DNA of 64,000 nucleotides, from NCBI GenBank assembly GCA_014607495.2, contig CP053163.1:9094716-9158715 (forward strand). The letters are read 5' to 3'. A model generated the notes under the pieces. It did not search any database. It was given only the letters and a program-made list of their open reading frames with translations, and was not told where the DNA came from. Source of the DNA: Carposina sasakii (Eukaryota; Arthropoda; Insecta; Lepidoptera; Carposinidae). Both the position numbers and the translations under genes were made by a program. Position 1 is the stretch's first letter, and every line of letters begins with the position of its first letter. Positions 1 through 13,152 of the stretch are shown here, piece after piece.

Positions 1-799
1 ATGAAAAGTCGTTCAGCTACGTAGTTAAAATATGGTTGGTGGGTAGTAAAATGTTAAATTAGGCAGTCCCGCGAGGCGCAGTGAACGGGTAAAAGTTCAA
101 ACTGAAATAGTCATGCAAGCCTTACTCATAAAACAAACCCAATCTCAATCCACTAATTCCTGATTTAAATTAAACAAACAATAGTAGCTGCAGAGTATAA
201 ATATGAGTATGTACCTAGAACAAAACTTTTAAACAGAGTGTAGGGTTTAGCAAAGGATCCGAATATCCTATTACATTCGATCTACTTGAAGGGTTATTAG
301 GAAAAGTTAATCAGGCTTTGGCTTTTTGAAAATAAGAAATGTAATAAACAACAGAAAAACACAAACATAATAATGAAGATTAAATTACGGCCAATATTGA
401 AATCGATTACGGGATTACCCTGCTGTAGTATGCTTCAATCGGCTCCCTCGATATAAAACTGGCGGTACATTTTTCTGCCTTTGTATAGCGTTTTGGTCCG
501 TTTATATTTGTCATGCTCGGTCTTTCCCTCGGGTAGGCAAAGTTACGGTCACGTTTAGGGAATGTATTTTTGCTCTTCGTTTTGTGACCCCTAACATTGG
601 AACCTTTCTCGCTAAATTGGAAAAATCTTTTAGGTTGAAATCACAGAAAACTTTTGGGTAAACACACACATACGGTGGATAGTGCTTTCTATACCTAATG
701 GGTATAATAAAAGGGTTATGTACGAAACGCTATTAAAATTGCCCACTACAAGTAAATTATTCCTAAAATTATTAATAAAGAAAATGGAAAAAATTCTTC

Positions 800-876
800 A
801 CCCGAGTGGGAATCGAAGCCACGACCACTGCAAACCGTGCGAGCCGCTATAACCACTAAGCCACCGAGTCAATTAC
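800..876 (-). mobile_element. tRNA-derived SINE head (family 2)
   Basis: On the - strand: GACTCGGTGGCTTAGTGGTT...(C)TTCGATTCCCACTCGGG, the A- and B-box pattern of a Pol III promoter. Confidence 0.65.
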
Positions 877-982
877 TCGGATGACGAATTTTACCATCTC
901 TTTTCTAAATTACATATTGGCAACGTTATTCTTCATTCGTATTTATTGTCTTCCGTTGTTCGGGAACAAGGCCGTGTATATA

Positions 983-1250
983 CAGGGTGTAACAAAAAGG
1001 GTATGTTAAGCGAAAAGCTATGTAAATATACAAATTATGTAGATAAGTTCTGTATTATATAAAATTTGAGACTCGAGATCACATTTTTATTTTTTATGAT
1101 TGTATGAAAATTCCTGAGTTATTAAAAAATTCTCCATACTATCTGGAAAAATAAACATGTGATTTCGGTTCTCAAATTTTGTGGATAGGTTCTCTACAGT
1201 GGGCTATTTACATAGCTTTTCGCTTAACATACCCTTTTTGTTACGCCCTG
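983..1250. mobile_element. palindromic MITE A, copy 1 (TA-flanked)
   Basis: About 265-bp element whose two halves are reverse complements (CAGGGTGTAACAAAAAGGGT at one end and its complement at the other), flanked by TA. This is the pattern of a non-autonomous Tc1/mariner-type element. No coding capacity. Confidence 0.85.
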
Positions 1251-2289
1251 TATAGGTACGTATGTATGGATATATTAATGTATTTTGATTATTTACTTCA
1301 ATGCAATAGCCAAATGGCCTAAAGACTTATTATATACGGACTTATTCTATAGGGTGTTAAAAGGGGTATGTTAAGCAAAATTCTATAAAAATTGTGTACT
1401 GTCAACGACCATATAGAATAACATGACTAAAATAATTTTGAATTTACTTAGCAATAAGGAATTACTTGCTCCTTTATGAAATACGCATTTCTATGGAAAT
1501 ACGAGTGTTTCGTTCTAGAGGCTTTATGCAAGTGAAACCGATTTTTTTTCGTTCTAATGAAGGAACATAATTAATCCAGTTTAATTTAAAGAATTTTCAA
1601 CTTAAATTCAAATCATGAAATCCAATTTACGAAATCATTGAGCTGAAGCAATTAATCTTCATTTAGAAAAGTGATAGGCGTGGAGTTCTATAATGACTTG
1701 TTACTGGACGAAAGAATCGCTGTGTTCACGTAAGCTCAGATTTATCGATGAGTTTTACCGACGATTTTTACGCTTCACTTATAATGCATTAGCTTTTAAA
1801 TAATTTTCCAAGAACGGTGGAGTTTTCCATTGATTGCTATAAAACATTTAAATTAAACAAAATCAAAATGGCGCTAAACACAAAATAATTCATGGTTACT
1901 CTATTAATATGAATATTAGGTATACCGTAAAAAGGTTACTAGATATTCCAATGAAATGTAATTACAGCAAACACTACCACGTAATTACAGCTTTGTGTGA
2001 AGCAACCCACTTTACATAGCTCATATCATGACTCTCAGAAACGTTAGTTTTCTATTTTCTCCGTTTCCTCTTTGTACCATTAAAGCAACGAAAAGAGTGC
2101 TTAAAAGTTTACAAAGAGAACAAAACGGACTAACAACTTGAACTGCACACTCCTCGATTTAAAGTGCCTGAGTGATTCAGATACATTTACGGAAGGATAG
2201 TTGACATGCCGTGCGTAGTATCGAAGTAGGTACATTTGTAGGTAATATATTATCGAATGCTAATACTTGATATATGCACAATAGTTAAT

Positions 2290-2420
2290 ATATATTTCTA
2301 TTCTATTCTATTCTATTCTTTATTGTACACAGACATTTTATATGGAAAAACATTTTACATTGACAATGTACAAAGGCGTTTCATTATAAACAAAATTAAA
2401 ACTAATAAAAGACGGCCAGT
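2290..2420 (-). mobile_element. LINE-like 3' tail fragment with (TTCTA)n
   Basis: TTCTATTCTATTCTATTC followed by TTTATTGTACACAGACA and TGACAATGTACAAAGGCG. A similar TTTATTGTACACAG ... AAAATGTACAAAGACG stretch is at 35708-35768. Confidence 0.45.
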
Positions 2421-4348
2421 TAGGTACTTATTTCATCTCGATCCATACACCGGCTCCGGTATTAGGTACCTAATCAGTTGAAGCAATACGATAGCTAATT
2501 TTTTTTGCAAGATACGTAGTCAGTCTGGACCTTACAATACCTTGCTAAATAGGTACACCTATACGAATCCGATGAATATATTCACCTATCTGTGCATCAC
2601 TGGTTATTTTATGAATTAATTAAAATTAATGCTTGGTAAGTTTTCCAGGGTACCTATTATTTCCGGAAAATAATCATCGCCATTCAGCGAAACACCTAGT
2701 TAATATTTCAATATGTAGGTATTGTAGGTAGATAAATACGCTATTTATTATTACCACTTTCAAATTACTACTAAATCTCCTTTCATATTATTACTCGTAT
2801 TACAGGCGCGAGCATTTATTCATATGAATCGAAACTCATTACTGAACTCGGTTGTGGTTAGAGGCATTTATATAATACCTCCCTACATAATAATGTAATA
2901 CACGACACAGCTATGTACTCGTACCTACTATACACGAGCACCCTTCTAAAACAAACACGTCAATGTTTGCCTTTCTTTTCATGAACAAGGGGAGACAAGA
3001 CTATTCCTCCGGCGAGCGGTCTGGCATACTCGTATTTCTTAGCTTCATCCATATGCATTATGAAATTTTTCAATTTTATTTATGGTTAGCTTGAACGGAA
3101 CATTTTTCAATCTTGTGCTATCTAGTCTTGAACCAGGACTTCTTATTTGTTCAATTCGCCGTGGATACAGTTAAGACCTGGGACCACGAGGAAAAGAACC
3201 TAATAAGAGATATCGGCAAGCGTCTCGTGGACCGGTGTTTAGACGTCCGCTCTGGGTCCTAAACTGGTCCAGAGGATGTTGCTGGCCATCCATCGCAAAA
3301 GCGAGGCCACCATCATTAAGTCGGTTACACTCGACTCGTACGTATTTACGTATTGTAAGTTTGTAAATATGTAAGCTATCTACCTATTTACTTAAAATAA
3401 ATAAAATATTCCTCATCGTCATTCACCTGGCTCAATTAATTAGGCCTTCCCATAAGAGATGCATCTTAATCACCACAGAGTGAGACTCAATCAAAAAGCA
3501 AGAGCACTTAAATACCAGTGAATCAAAGCAGTGCCGAAAGCACCTTTTTTTCTCTCTTGTCTGGTATCTAACATTCATAGGTCTGATAATCTCGGCGCTC
3601 GCGTGACCGTGTCTGCAATCCTCAGCCCCACGCGTTGCTTGTAATTAACGCGTCGCGTGGAAACACCCCATTTGTCCTGCGCCGGATGTGCACTACCATT
3701 GCGATACCAATACCGTACAGGCTTCTAAATACTCGCCAACAAGGTTTTAGAGATAACACCATAAGCTGCAAATTATAAGCGTTATCTTATGGTTTCTTAC
3801 ATGTAGACTTGTACTACTATTCATACGGGACTGAGTCCATTAATGTGGTTGGCAATTGTAATGTAACGCGGGAATGCGCGTCACTTGAAGATTTGATAAC
3901 ACTCGTATGTGCGGAAAAAGCATCTATGAAGCTTAATATAAACTTAGAATATAAATAATATAAATTACAATGTTTAATACTTACGTATAACCCATAAACT
4001 ATAGAAGCGGGCGTTATATTAATCAACTTTGGACTTCTCGAACTCATAGTTCATAGTAGAACTCGTAGTCATCAAACTCCAAATCATTATAACCAACCAA
4101 CTGGTAAAATTTAAAATTTAATTAAGGCAAAGTGCTCTTTCTATCACATCACTCAGTCAATAAGCTGGATTAACGCAGATAATGAAAGCCATTTAGCGAA
4201 AAAACATCTTTAAATATTTCATCATGATGTTTCCACTACTTATTTTTTAACAAAATATCGTCGAGGGTAATATTAATAATATATAAATATGGAATGTAAT
4301 ATTTAAAACTCAACTAAATAATACTAATATGGTGCTTTAGGAGTATAG

Positions 4349-4350
<2 letters not shown>

Positions 4351-4382
<32 letters not shown>
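4351..4382 (+). repeat. (AT)16 microsatellite
   Basis: Perfect AT dinucleotide run of 32 bases. Confidence 0.98.
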
Positions 4383-4384
<2 letters not shown>

Positions 4385-5319
4385 CATTCTTTTGACCACG
4401 AGTATTTTAATGGTTTTGGACTCACTTTGAAAAAATCATAGCTAAAATTTGCAGCAATAATAATATATTTTTGTTAGAAAATAACGTAAATAATCTAAAA
4501 GCTAAACCGGCTTTTCCTATATTTTATAATAGCACCGTTGCACAAGCACATACAAATTTGTAATTTGTAGAGGATAAAAATATTGCCTAAATTTTACAGA
4601 TATTAAATTTTCATTCATTTTGCTATCACATTTCATTTAACACAGTGTCTTACTTTGATATGACTACACTAAAGTTATTAACTAAAAATTGATAAACAAT
4701 AATTTATTGCACTTTCATATTCCCAGAGATTTTCGATGAGATAGACCATTTCCTGGTACTAACGTTTATTTTTATGATAAGTTGAAAGCATATACATTGC
4801 GTGTTTACTGATAACGATCGCAACAGTAACATGAGGCGGATGCTCACTACAACTGTAAGAAACAAATACCATAAACATTACCAACAATGAACGCGCTCTT
4901 TACGTTGCAACTGAAATACTACCTTTCTTGCAGTTGAATTATCGTAGTAGGTATGTAGAATATATCTGATTAGACTATATTTCTATAAAAGCTTCCGGCA
5001 TGGTGTAACAGCAATTACACATACATACATAAAGTTCACGCCCATTATCCCCCAAGGAGTTTGGGCAGAGGTGTGCTTACACACCCACTTTTCACCAGTT
5101 AGCCTATTAAGTCCCACGTAGTAAGTGGTGAGCCTACCGCCACTTTTCGGGCACAAATACAACAATCTGGCGACCGGTAACGAATCCAATAGGAAATGTT
5201 TAGCGTCAGGCTGCACCACGGGAACGTGAGATTGACTTTGGGTCCCAAGGTATTAGTCGAACCCACTTACACCCCGTTAACAGCAATTATATTCAGCACC
5301 AGCTTGACTCATGATCCTG

Positions 5320-5567
5320 GTGCCTAGCTGGGGCAGAGGGCCTCCACAGATCTCCGCCATCCCATTCAGTTCTGAGCGTCGTGTCTTATTTCGCTCCAGG
5401 TCTTCCCTACTTTCTTCGCCTCTGCAATGACCGTCTGCCGCCAGGTCTTGTTAGGACGGCCACGTTTGCGCTTCCCTTGGGGGTACCAATCCAGGGCTTG
5501 CCTCGGTATGTGGTTTTCCTTCCATTGCAACGTGTGGCCGATCCAGTTCTATATACTTGCGGCGTTT
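5320..5567 (-). pseudogene. LINE reverse transcriptase C-terminal fragment
   Basis: On the - strand: NWIGHTLQWKENHIPRQALD, WYPQGKRKRGRPNKTWRQTV, IAEAKKVGKTWSEIRHDAQN, a stop, then MGWRRSVEALCPS. The RKRGRP..TWR block is typical of the C-terminal region of RTE-like and related LINEs. The rest of the element is not seen. Repeat-like sequence continues to about 5020. Confidence 0.75.
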
Positions 5568-5814
5568 GATCTGGCCTTCACTTTAAAATTTTCCACCAAC
5601 TTATTAATCACTAGTGGCCCGCCCTCGCTTCGCTTAGGTACATCAGTATATAGCTACAACTTCATATTTATTTATTTATTAAATTAAAAGCCAACATAAT
5701 ACATAACAGTTCCGTTAAGATACAAGTTGGACAGGAGCACACGATAATATTATGGATCACAATTACAGGCTATATATGTAGGTACATACTCGTATGTAGG
5801 TTCATATGTAGGTA

Positions 5815-6240
5815 CAGCGGTTTTCGTAAAAATTTGGAACACCCGTTGGTCCCCTTCCCGAGGGAATTTTGGGAAATCCGTTCTTAGAGCTTCCTTGTAG
5901 CTCTAATCCGATTTCAGCTTCGTATAAATAGCGGTTTTCGTAAAAATTTTAAATTCCCCGTTTGTCCCCTTCCCGTGGGAATTTCTGGAAATCCGTTTTT
6001 AGTCCTTCCTCGTTGTCCCCAATGAACATATATGCCCGATTTCAGCTTCATACTCGTATGTATAGCGGTTTTCGTAAAAAATATTAAATTCCCGTTGGTC
6101 GCCTTCCGGTGGGAATATCGGGAAATTCTTATAACCTATGACACTCAGCAATAATGTGGCTTTCTGTTGGTGAAAGAATTTTTAAAATCGGTTCAGTAGA
6201 TCCCGAGATTACCCCTTACAATTTAACAAATATAACTAAA
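5815..6240 (-). repeat. inverted, diverged copy of the 127-bp unit repeat
   Basis: AGCGGTTTTCGTAAAAAT occurs at about 5817, 5930 and 6063, each followed by CCCGTTGGTCCCCTTCCCG-like sequence, the complement of the units at 37381. Confidence 0.75.
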
Positions 6241-6944
6241 CCTATTGTAAAGTCATCTAATATTACTTTAACTATTTTTTATTTTTACGTGTCCACCGAA
6301 TTCTAAATGAATTAAAAATACCTGTACAATAAAATAAAAACGATACTTATTAGAACCCTTACCAGTATTTCTTACCACCGGAGCATGTATAACAGTGTAC
6401 CTATAAGGTACTTATATAAGTAACAGTCTGAGATAAAACACAACTTTTTTGTGGTGGCGATGTGCAACAAATCTTGAGCCCCATTCGCTAAAAATATAAA
6501 AACAAATCCTTCAATAACCACAATCGTTCCTGTTTCCTCCACAAATGTCTATTTACATATTTCAATGGCCACGATAAGCATCGTAACAATGATAGCGACA
6601 TTCGAACGCTGTAAAAGTTTATTTATGCACAATAAAGTCCTGTTACCTATTCCGCTATCAATAAAACTTTTTATTTTATTACGGCCATTTATCCGTTTTA
6701 GAAACGGGAAAATATAGTATCCAATGGCTACCTATTTCCCAATTGATGTAAAGTAGAGAATATTGTCAAACTAAAAAGGTTACATTGTCATAATTATGTC
6801 GCATTTTGTTTATATAACTACGTCGAACCATCACAATGGCATTTTAAACACCTATAAAGGACAAAAAGTAACTACTAATACCTAAGGTTAAGAATATTTT
6901 CAAACATAAAACAAGATGATATACCTAAAATTCTAGGCTCAACT

Positions 6945-7195
6945 GTTGAATGACATCAACATCATCTTCCTGCCCTTATTCCACCCATGGTGTCGTCAGC
7001 GCAATATGGTCTTTCAAAACTCATAGCGAAGGATTTCGCGTTTCTTTTACGGCTGGCTGCTTGCGTAACGCCAACCTTTCTCGGGACTATCCAATTTACA
7101 ATGTTAGAATATTAAAATCCGTACATGAAATAAGTGATACAGGCACTGAGATGAACTTACGCCTTCGGGCTAGAAGGCACGCGTCTTAACTATAC
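6945..7195 (+). mobile_element. interspersed repeat family E, copy
   Basis: CATCTTCCTGCCCTTATTCC, GCGCAATATGGTCTTTCAAA and CTTTTACGGCTGGCTGCTTG recur at 42420-42680 and 45918-46195. Looks SINE-like; no boxes recognised. Confidence 0.55.
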
Positions 7196-8426
7196 GAGTA
7201 GGCACATCACCGCGCTTCATCAGCTGATGAAGAAACATCTTGCTATAGTAATTGCTGAAGTATGGATACGTATAAGATGAGGTACGGAAAAAATCTACCG
7301 ACAACTAATTGCCTACATAACAATGAAATTACTAAGCAATAACTTAATACTTTTTTTAAATACGAATGTTTAGCACAAGACTGTAGGATCTCCTTTTCCG
7401 ATTCTGCAGTTCTTGTATACAGGGTGTGGGTGACAGCCAGGCAAATACTGAAATGCTGAACAAGTACCATTGTATTGAGTTATACGACAGTGTTATTACT
7501 CGCAGGAAATGTATTTTTTATTTGATTATCAGTAATCTTCGCTCTCCGCGCCAATTGTATCGGGCTATCCTGTGACTAATTAAATGGACTTATTGGTGAT
7601 AACAGCGTGACACATCGCTGTTTTTTGGATCACTTGTGACTCTCCATTAGGGCTGATCAGTTATTTGAATTTATGGCAGCAATTTTTTTTTATTTTTAAA
7701 TTTTATTTTTAAGTCTTTATGTATAAGGCCTAATTATCGAAGCAACCTTTTTTTGCTGAAAATATGAAAAAAAAAACGAAAAAGTTTGGATTTTCCTGCG
7801 AAAATTTTCAGTGTTTTCCTCCTTAGAATTATGGTCTGAAGTCATGGTATCAATATTTGCTTGGCTATCACAAAAATACACTAGAATGAACATTATCTGT
7901 AATTCAAATGCAAGATCACCTATGATCGCCAAGGCAAGGGTTAGGGTTGAAATAGCCCAATCTATCGGAACAGTTGGGAGCTTGTCCGCGTTTGTAGCTG
8001 TTTTTGCATTGTTTGTGAGATCACGTATTTCATTTTGTGCGGCCCCGGCGAACGGTGATTATGCAAATCGGCCACCCCCGTACGATTCACATAAATCGTT
8101 TCATATTTTATCACTTTTTTGCATAACGTACAGGATGTTGCTCTACGCGCGGCGTGATGTTAATGTAACTAACGCTGATGTTTTGCTGAGTATCGTTTCG
8201 GACTGACAGAAAATTGTGTTTTAGTATAGTTTATGGGATTTTTTCCGGATGAGTGTCGTATATTGTTTTGATTTTTTTTATAAAAAGATATTAATATAAT
8301 AATATTCCAGCCACCTGGGTTTGAATCTACGAGATGAATTTAGCGAGGCGTCCTATAACATCCGTCCATAACAACATTTAATCTCAGGTATATGTTTGAA
8401 TAGTTCTAGTAATTTTTATACTTATA

Positions 8427-8686
8427 CAGGGTGTAACAAAAAGGGTATGTTAAGCGAAAAGCTACGTAAATAGCCCACTGTCGAGAACCTATCCACATAA
8501 TTTGAGACTCGAAATCACATGTTTATTTTTCAAGATTGTATGAAAATTCCTGAGATATTTAAAAATTCTCCATACTATCTGGAAAAATAAACATGTGATT
8601 TCGAGTCTCAAATTTTGTGGATAGGTTCTTTACATTTGGCTATTTACGTAGCTTCTCGCTTAACATACCCTTTTTGTTACATCCTG
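8427..8686. mobile_element. palindromic MITE A, copy 2
   Basis: Same family as the copy at 983; full length and TA-flanked, with a few substitutions (ATCCTG end). Confidence 0.85.
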
Positions 8687-8880
8687 TATATGTCCCACGC
8701 CTTAAATGCAAACTTTCCGAAATAAACTGTAACAATATGAACCGTTATAAAACATTGTGTAATTGACCGAATTGTGAATCTAAACCATTTTCGAACCCAC
8801 TTGAACACACACTAAAAAAATCATCAAAATCGGTTTTAGAAGAACTTCAATTACAAACACACGAACAGAAGATTTAATTA

Positions 8881-9515
8881 TCATTCATCATCATTCATCA
8901 TTTACAGCCCTGAGAAGTTCACTGTTGGACATAGGCCTCCCCCAACAACCTCCACTCCGACCGGTCCGAAGCAGCCTGCATCCAACCAACGCCCGCGACC
9001 CGTCGGTGATCTTTGTACGTCTGCGGATCTCCTAATTTCTGATTCGATCACGCAGAGAGATCCCAAGCATAGCCCTCTCCATCGCTCGCTGTGCGATCCT
9101 GAGCTTCTTTATGAGGCACATAGTTAGAGACCATGTCTCGGCACCGTAGGTCATCACCGGCAGCACGCACTGGTTGAATACCTTCGTCTTTAAGGACTGG
9201 GGTATCTTGGACACAAATAAGCTTCGTAGTTTCCCGAACGCTGCCCAGCCGAGTTGGCCGAATTCGTCGATTTATCTCCTTCTCAAAGTTGGACCTACCT
9301 AGTTTGACCGTCTGTCCCAGGTAAACATACTCGTCAACAACTTCGAGCATCGAGCTCCCAACCAGTACAGGAGTGGGCGGCACATGGACGTTAGACATGA
9401 TCTTCGTCTTGTCCATGTTCATCTTCAGGCCCATCTGTTGGGAGACTCAATTGAGGCCATCGAGCATTGTGCTTAGATCCTTCAGCGATTCTGCCATGAC
9501 CACGATGTCGGGAAT
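8881..9515 (-). pseudogene. RTE-type LINE fragment (RT C-terminal part and 3' end)
   Basis: On the - strand: DIVVMAESLKDLSTMLDGLN, a stop, then MGLKMNMDKTKIMSNVHVP, EYVYLGQTVKLGRSNFEKEI, a frameshift, and VFNQCVLPVMTYGAETWSLT to QRAMERAMLGISLRDRIRN. The FADD box is lost at the upstream break near 9515. The 3' end has the TGGACATAGGCCTCC tail and TCATCA repeats. Probably the other half of the copy at 10874-11360, split by later insertions. Confidence 0.85.
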
Positions 9516-9733
9516 CCATCATTTTATCGCAATTCCTTTCAACGATTTTCATTACCCATAAAACATTTCGCAGAACTTTTAGTACAATATTTAACAAATC
9601 CTAGAATTAGGTTGAATCACAATTTCATTTCCTCGAATATACCTATACATTATCTAAAAACACAGTTCATCGTTATTTGTTTTCATGTTTTATACATTTT
9701 ATCGAAATAATGTTACATCGAAGTTTTGTTATA

Positions 9734-9993
9734 TAGGGTGTAACAAAAAGGGTATGTTAAGCGAAAAGCTATATAAATAGGCCACTATAGAGAACCTATC
9801 CACAAAATTTGAGATCTGAAATCACATGTTTATTTTTCCCAATAGTATGGAGAATTTTTAAATATCTCAGGAATTTTCATACAATCTTGAAAAATAAAAA
9901 TGTGATTTCGAGTCTCAAATTTTGGAAATAGGTTCTCTATAGTGGGCTATTTATATAGCTTTTCGCTTAACATACCCTTTCTGTTACACCCTG
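9734..9993. mobile_element. palindromic MITE A, copy 3
   Basis: Full-length TA-flanked copy. It lies between two - strand RTE reverse-transcriptase fragments. Confidence 0.85.
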
Positions 9994-10427
9994 TATATAT
10001 ACCCATATTTTTGTTTCATTGTAAGTAATAGCAAAATAATTGAAACATCGATTTTCCTTCAATAAATCAATGGACATGGCAAAATACGATTTCATGCAAT
10101 TAATTAGTTCTTCGTTCTAGGGAATTATTTAAAACAAAAATTAGGATGAATAAAAAAAAGTATTTAAATCGACTCAGTTTTCCCCGACTCCACGCAGTCT
10201 TGTCTGCCCTGCCCCTAGAGTGCAATGTAAAAGCGCGTAGGCGCAGAGGAGCGAGACAGCCCGTTAGCTGAGGAGCAGGTGGATGCAACGCTCGCCGCCG
10301 CGGCTGAGGCTGGCCGGCGCAGCGGGCCAGCAAGCCGAAGGTGCGGTGGTGAGGTTACATTCATCTGCGACGATAAGCTCGCGTGGGACCGCCTAGACCC
10401 CGCAGTGCCGGAGCCGTGACAGAAACC

Positions 10428-10545
10428 ATGCCTGCTGCATGCTGTATGTCTGCTTGCATGCTGTATGCTTGCTTGCATGCTGTATGCTTGCTTGCATGCT
10501 CTATACTTGCTTGCATGCTATATGCTTGCTTGCATGCTCGCTTGT
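10428..10545 (+). repeat. 19-bp tandem repeat (GCATGCTGTATGCTTGCTT)
   Basis: About six units at a 19-bp period from 10437; palindromic GCATGC at each unit start. Confidence 0.9.
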
Positions 10546-10873
10546 GAAAAAGTATTATGGGTTCCGATACACATTGTAACGTGTTTTTACGAATAGTTTC
10601 ATCGATAACTTAATATGTACTTTTATGAAATGTAAGTTCGATATACCGTTTTTCTGGTAATCAAAACAACTCTAAAGGATATTTTTTAAGAAACGTTTTT
10701 CGAAGATATGAAACAGCGATGATTAACTTTTCGATGAATTGAAAAAAATGTATATTAAAAATCGTGGAATAGTTTTCGGTAAAATGAAATTCGATATCAA
10801 AAAAATCTGTATTCTAATAGACACCCCTTCCACTGCATTATATTAACATCTCCTTGTCTCACTCCCCTCTGCA

Positions 10874-11360
10874 ATGACATCGGCTAAGTGCTCCGCTCCT
10901 GTACTCGTACCGACATGGTGGCGTTGCTGTATAAACACTTCAGCACTTCGATATATCGATGGTCAAAATGGCACCGCTGGAGAGACTGCAGCACTGCCCA
11001 TGTCTCGATCGAATCAAAGGCCTTCTCATAGCCCACGAACGCTAGGCATAGTGGCCGATTATACTCTTTCGTTTTTTGTATAATCTGCCGTAGCATGTGA
11101 ATATGGTCTATGGTAATAAACCCTTTTCGGAAATCGACTTGTTCGGGAGGCTGGAAGTCATCAAACCTGCGAGCAAGACGATTCTTGATTGTGATTACCC
11201 TTGAAAACAACTTGTAGACATAGCTCAAAAGCGAGATGGGCCTATTGTTCTTCAGCAAGGCTTTATCGCCTTTTTTAAAGAATAGCACCACCACACTTCT
11301 GCCCCATTCTTCCGGCGTTACACCTTCGAGCAGGACGGAATTGAAGAGCCTAATTAATAA
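10874..11360 (-). pseudogene. RTE-type reverse transcriptase fragment (fingers/palm)
   Basis: Reads on the - strand as GVTPEEWGRSVVVLFFKKGD, NNRPISLLSYVYKLFSRVIT, then FRKGFITIDHIHMLRQIIQK and LCLAFVGYEKAFDSIE. This is the RT domain of an RTE-class LINE. Box A should be FVDYEKAFD; the catalytic Asp is Gly here, so the copy is dead. The upstream end is cut at the tandem duplication near 11365, the downstream end near 10874. Confidence 0.85.
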
Positions 11361-11523
11361 TATAAAGATAAAGGAAACATTTCCGAGATATAACAACCAT
11401 CTACCGGGCGTAACTGAAACTAAAGTATCCTTGTGAGTAATCGACACAGCGACTACAGCGCAGTCTGCCAGATCCTATGCGAAAGGTTCTCTAACATCAA
11501 CAACAATACAAATCTTCTGTTAG

Positions 11524-11805
11524 TGTGTTTGTGATTGAACTCCTTCTAAACGGCTGGACCTATTTTAATGAAATTTTTGTGTGTATTCAAGTGGGTTCGA
11601 GAATTGTTTAGATTCACATTTCGGTCAACGACATTTTGTTTTTTCTGCAGTCCATGCGGACGGAGTTCAAAAACATTATTCAGTTGACCGAATGGTAAAT
11701 CTAAACCATTCTCGAACCTACTTGAACACACACAAAAATTTCATCAAAATCTGTCTAGCCGTTTAGAAGGAAATCCATTACAAACGCAAGAATAGAAGAT
11801 TTATT
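11524..11805. mobile_element. long-inverted-repeat element, copy 1
   Basis: Arms of about 110 bases (CCTTCTAAACGGCTGGAC... and its complement) surround a short loop containing CTGCAGTCCATGCGGACGGA. Part of a larger tandem duplication with 11965-12250. Confidence 0.75.
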
Positions 11806-11964
11806 TATGTAAGGAAAAGGAAACATTTCCGAGATATAACAACCACCTACCGGGCGTAACTGAAACTAAAGTATATTTTTGAATATTCGACACAGCGACT
11901 GCATCGAAGTCTGCCGGATCCTATGAAAAAAGTTCTAACATAAACAACAATATAAATCTTCTTT

Positions 11965-12250
11965 TCGTGTTGTTTTAATTGAACTCCTTCTAAACGGCTG
12001 GACGAATTTTGATGAAATTTTGTGTGTATGTTTAGGTGGGTTCGAGGATGGTTTAGCTACATAATTCGATCAACTAAACAATGTTTTTAGACTCCGTCCG
12101 CGTGGACTGCAGAGAAAATAAAATGTCGTTGACCGAATTATAGGTCTAAACCATTCTCGAACCCACTTGAATACACATACAAAATTTCATCAAAACAGGT
12201 TTAGCCGTTTAGAGGGAAACCCATTACAAACACACGAACAGAAGATTTTT
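11965..12250. mobile_element. long-inverted-repeat element, copy 2
   Basis: Same structure as 11524-11805. A half-copy lies at about 8770-8880. Confidence 0.72.
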
Positions 12251-12305
12251 ATATATTTTTATATATTAAGATTAGATCCAGTTGGGACATGCTGCCTGGC
12301 AACGT

Positions 12306-13152
12306 ATAATAAGATAATAAAAAAAAAAACCGGCCAAGTGCGAGTCGGACTCGCGCACCGAGGGTTCCGTACAAACCTGCAAGGTTTACAAAGTTCGTTC
12401 ATTACGACAATCGAGTCTACGCGTTCATGAGGAAAAAAGTAATAAGTTTATATTTATTAAAAAATATATATTTTGTAATGTAACTAAAAATTTAAGGTTT
12501 TCGGAATTTTTCCTTTATGTGTGCTATAAAACGTTGCTTCATGCCAAATTTCAAGATTCTAGGTCGACTGGAAGTACCCTTTAGGTTTTGATTCCCTTGC
12601 GAGTACTTGCGAGTTTCAAAATATGCAGCTTAAATTGCTGTTTCTTTTGATTGCGTTGACATAGAAGTTTGATTTTGCTACAGCTTAAAGGTATTATAGA
12701 CCTGAGTATTTGGTATGAATTTCAATTTAATACCTCTACGCGTTTATGAGGAAATGGGTAGTAAGTTTAAAATTATAAAAAAAAAAAAATATTATGTGAT
12801 GTAACTAAAAATTTATGGTTTTCGTAATTTTTCCTTTATCTATGCTATAAGACGTTGCTTCGTACCAAATTTCAAGATTCTGAGTTCACGGGAAGCACCC
12901 TGTAGGTTTTGATTCCCTTGCAAGTGTCGAAAATTTGCGGCATAAACGGCTGTATCTTTTGATTGCGTTGGCTTAGAAGTTTGATTTTTTCACAGCTTCA
13001 AGGGACAGTAGACCTGAGTAATTGATATAAATTTCAGCTTCATACCTCCACGCGTTCCTGAGAAAAAGGGTCTTGACAGACGGACGGACAGACGGACAAC
13101 AAAGTGATCCTATAAGGGTTCCGTTTTTTCCTTTTGAGGTACGGAACCCTAA
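12306..13152 (+). mobile_element. common lepidopteran interspersed element with internal duplication
   Basis: Starts CCGGCCAAGTGCGAGTCGGA and ends AAAAGG-complement GAGGTACGGAACCCTAA, with GACGGACGGACAGACGGACA near the end. A block (ATGTAACTAAAAATTTAAGG...CAAATTTCAAGATTCT) is repeated about 325 bases apart. I recognise the sequence as widespread in moth and butterfly genomes but cannot assign its class. Confidence 0.6.

Larger units (their letters stand above)
1253..4980. other. no gene seen; AT-rich repeats
   Basis: No splice-supported coding sequence or conserved protein on either strand apart from the small repeats listed. Frames here are short and unsupported. The first 800 bases are likewise empty. 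Confidence 0.6.
11365..12260 (+). repeat. tandem duplication of about 450 bp
   Basis: AAGGAAACATTTCCGAGATA...AACTGAAACTAAAGTAT occurs at about 11369 and about 11819, followed in each case by CGACACAGCGACT and the long-inverted-repeat element. The copies are clearly diverged. Confidence 0.8.

Noticed and set aside
7811..8206. 131-aa + strand frame
   Set aside because: Its first part matches a repeated element also at 62813-62870; no domain or splice evidence.
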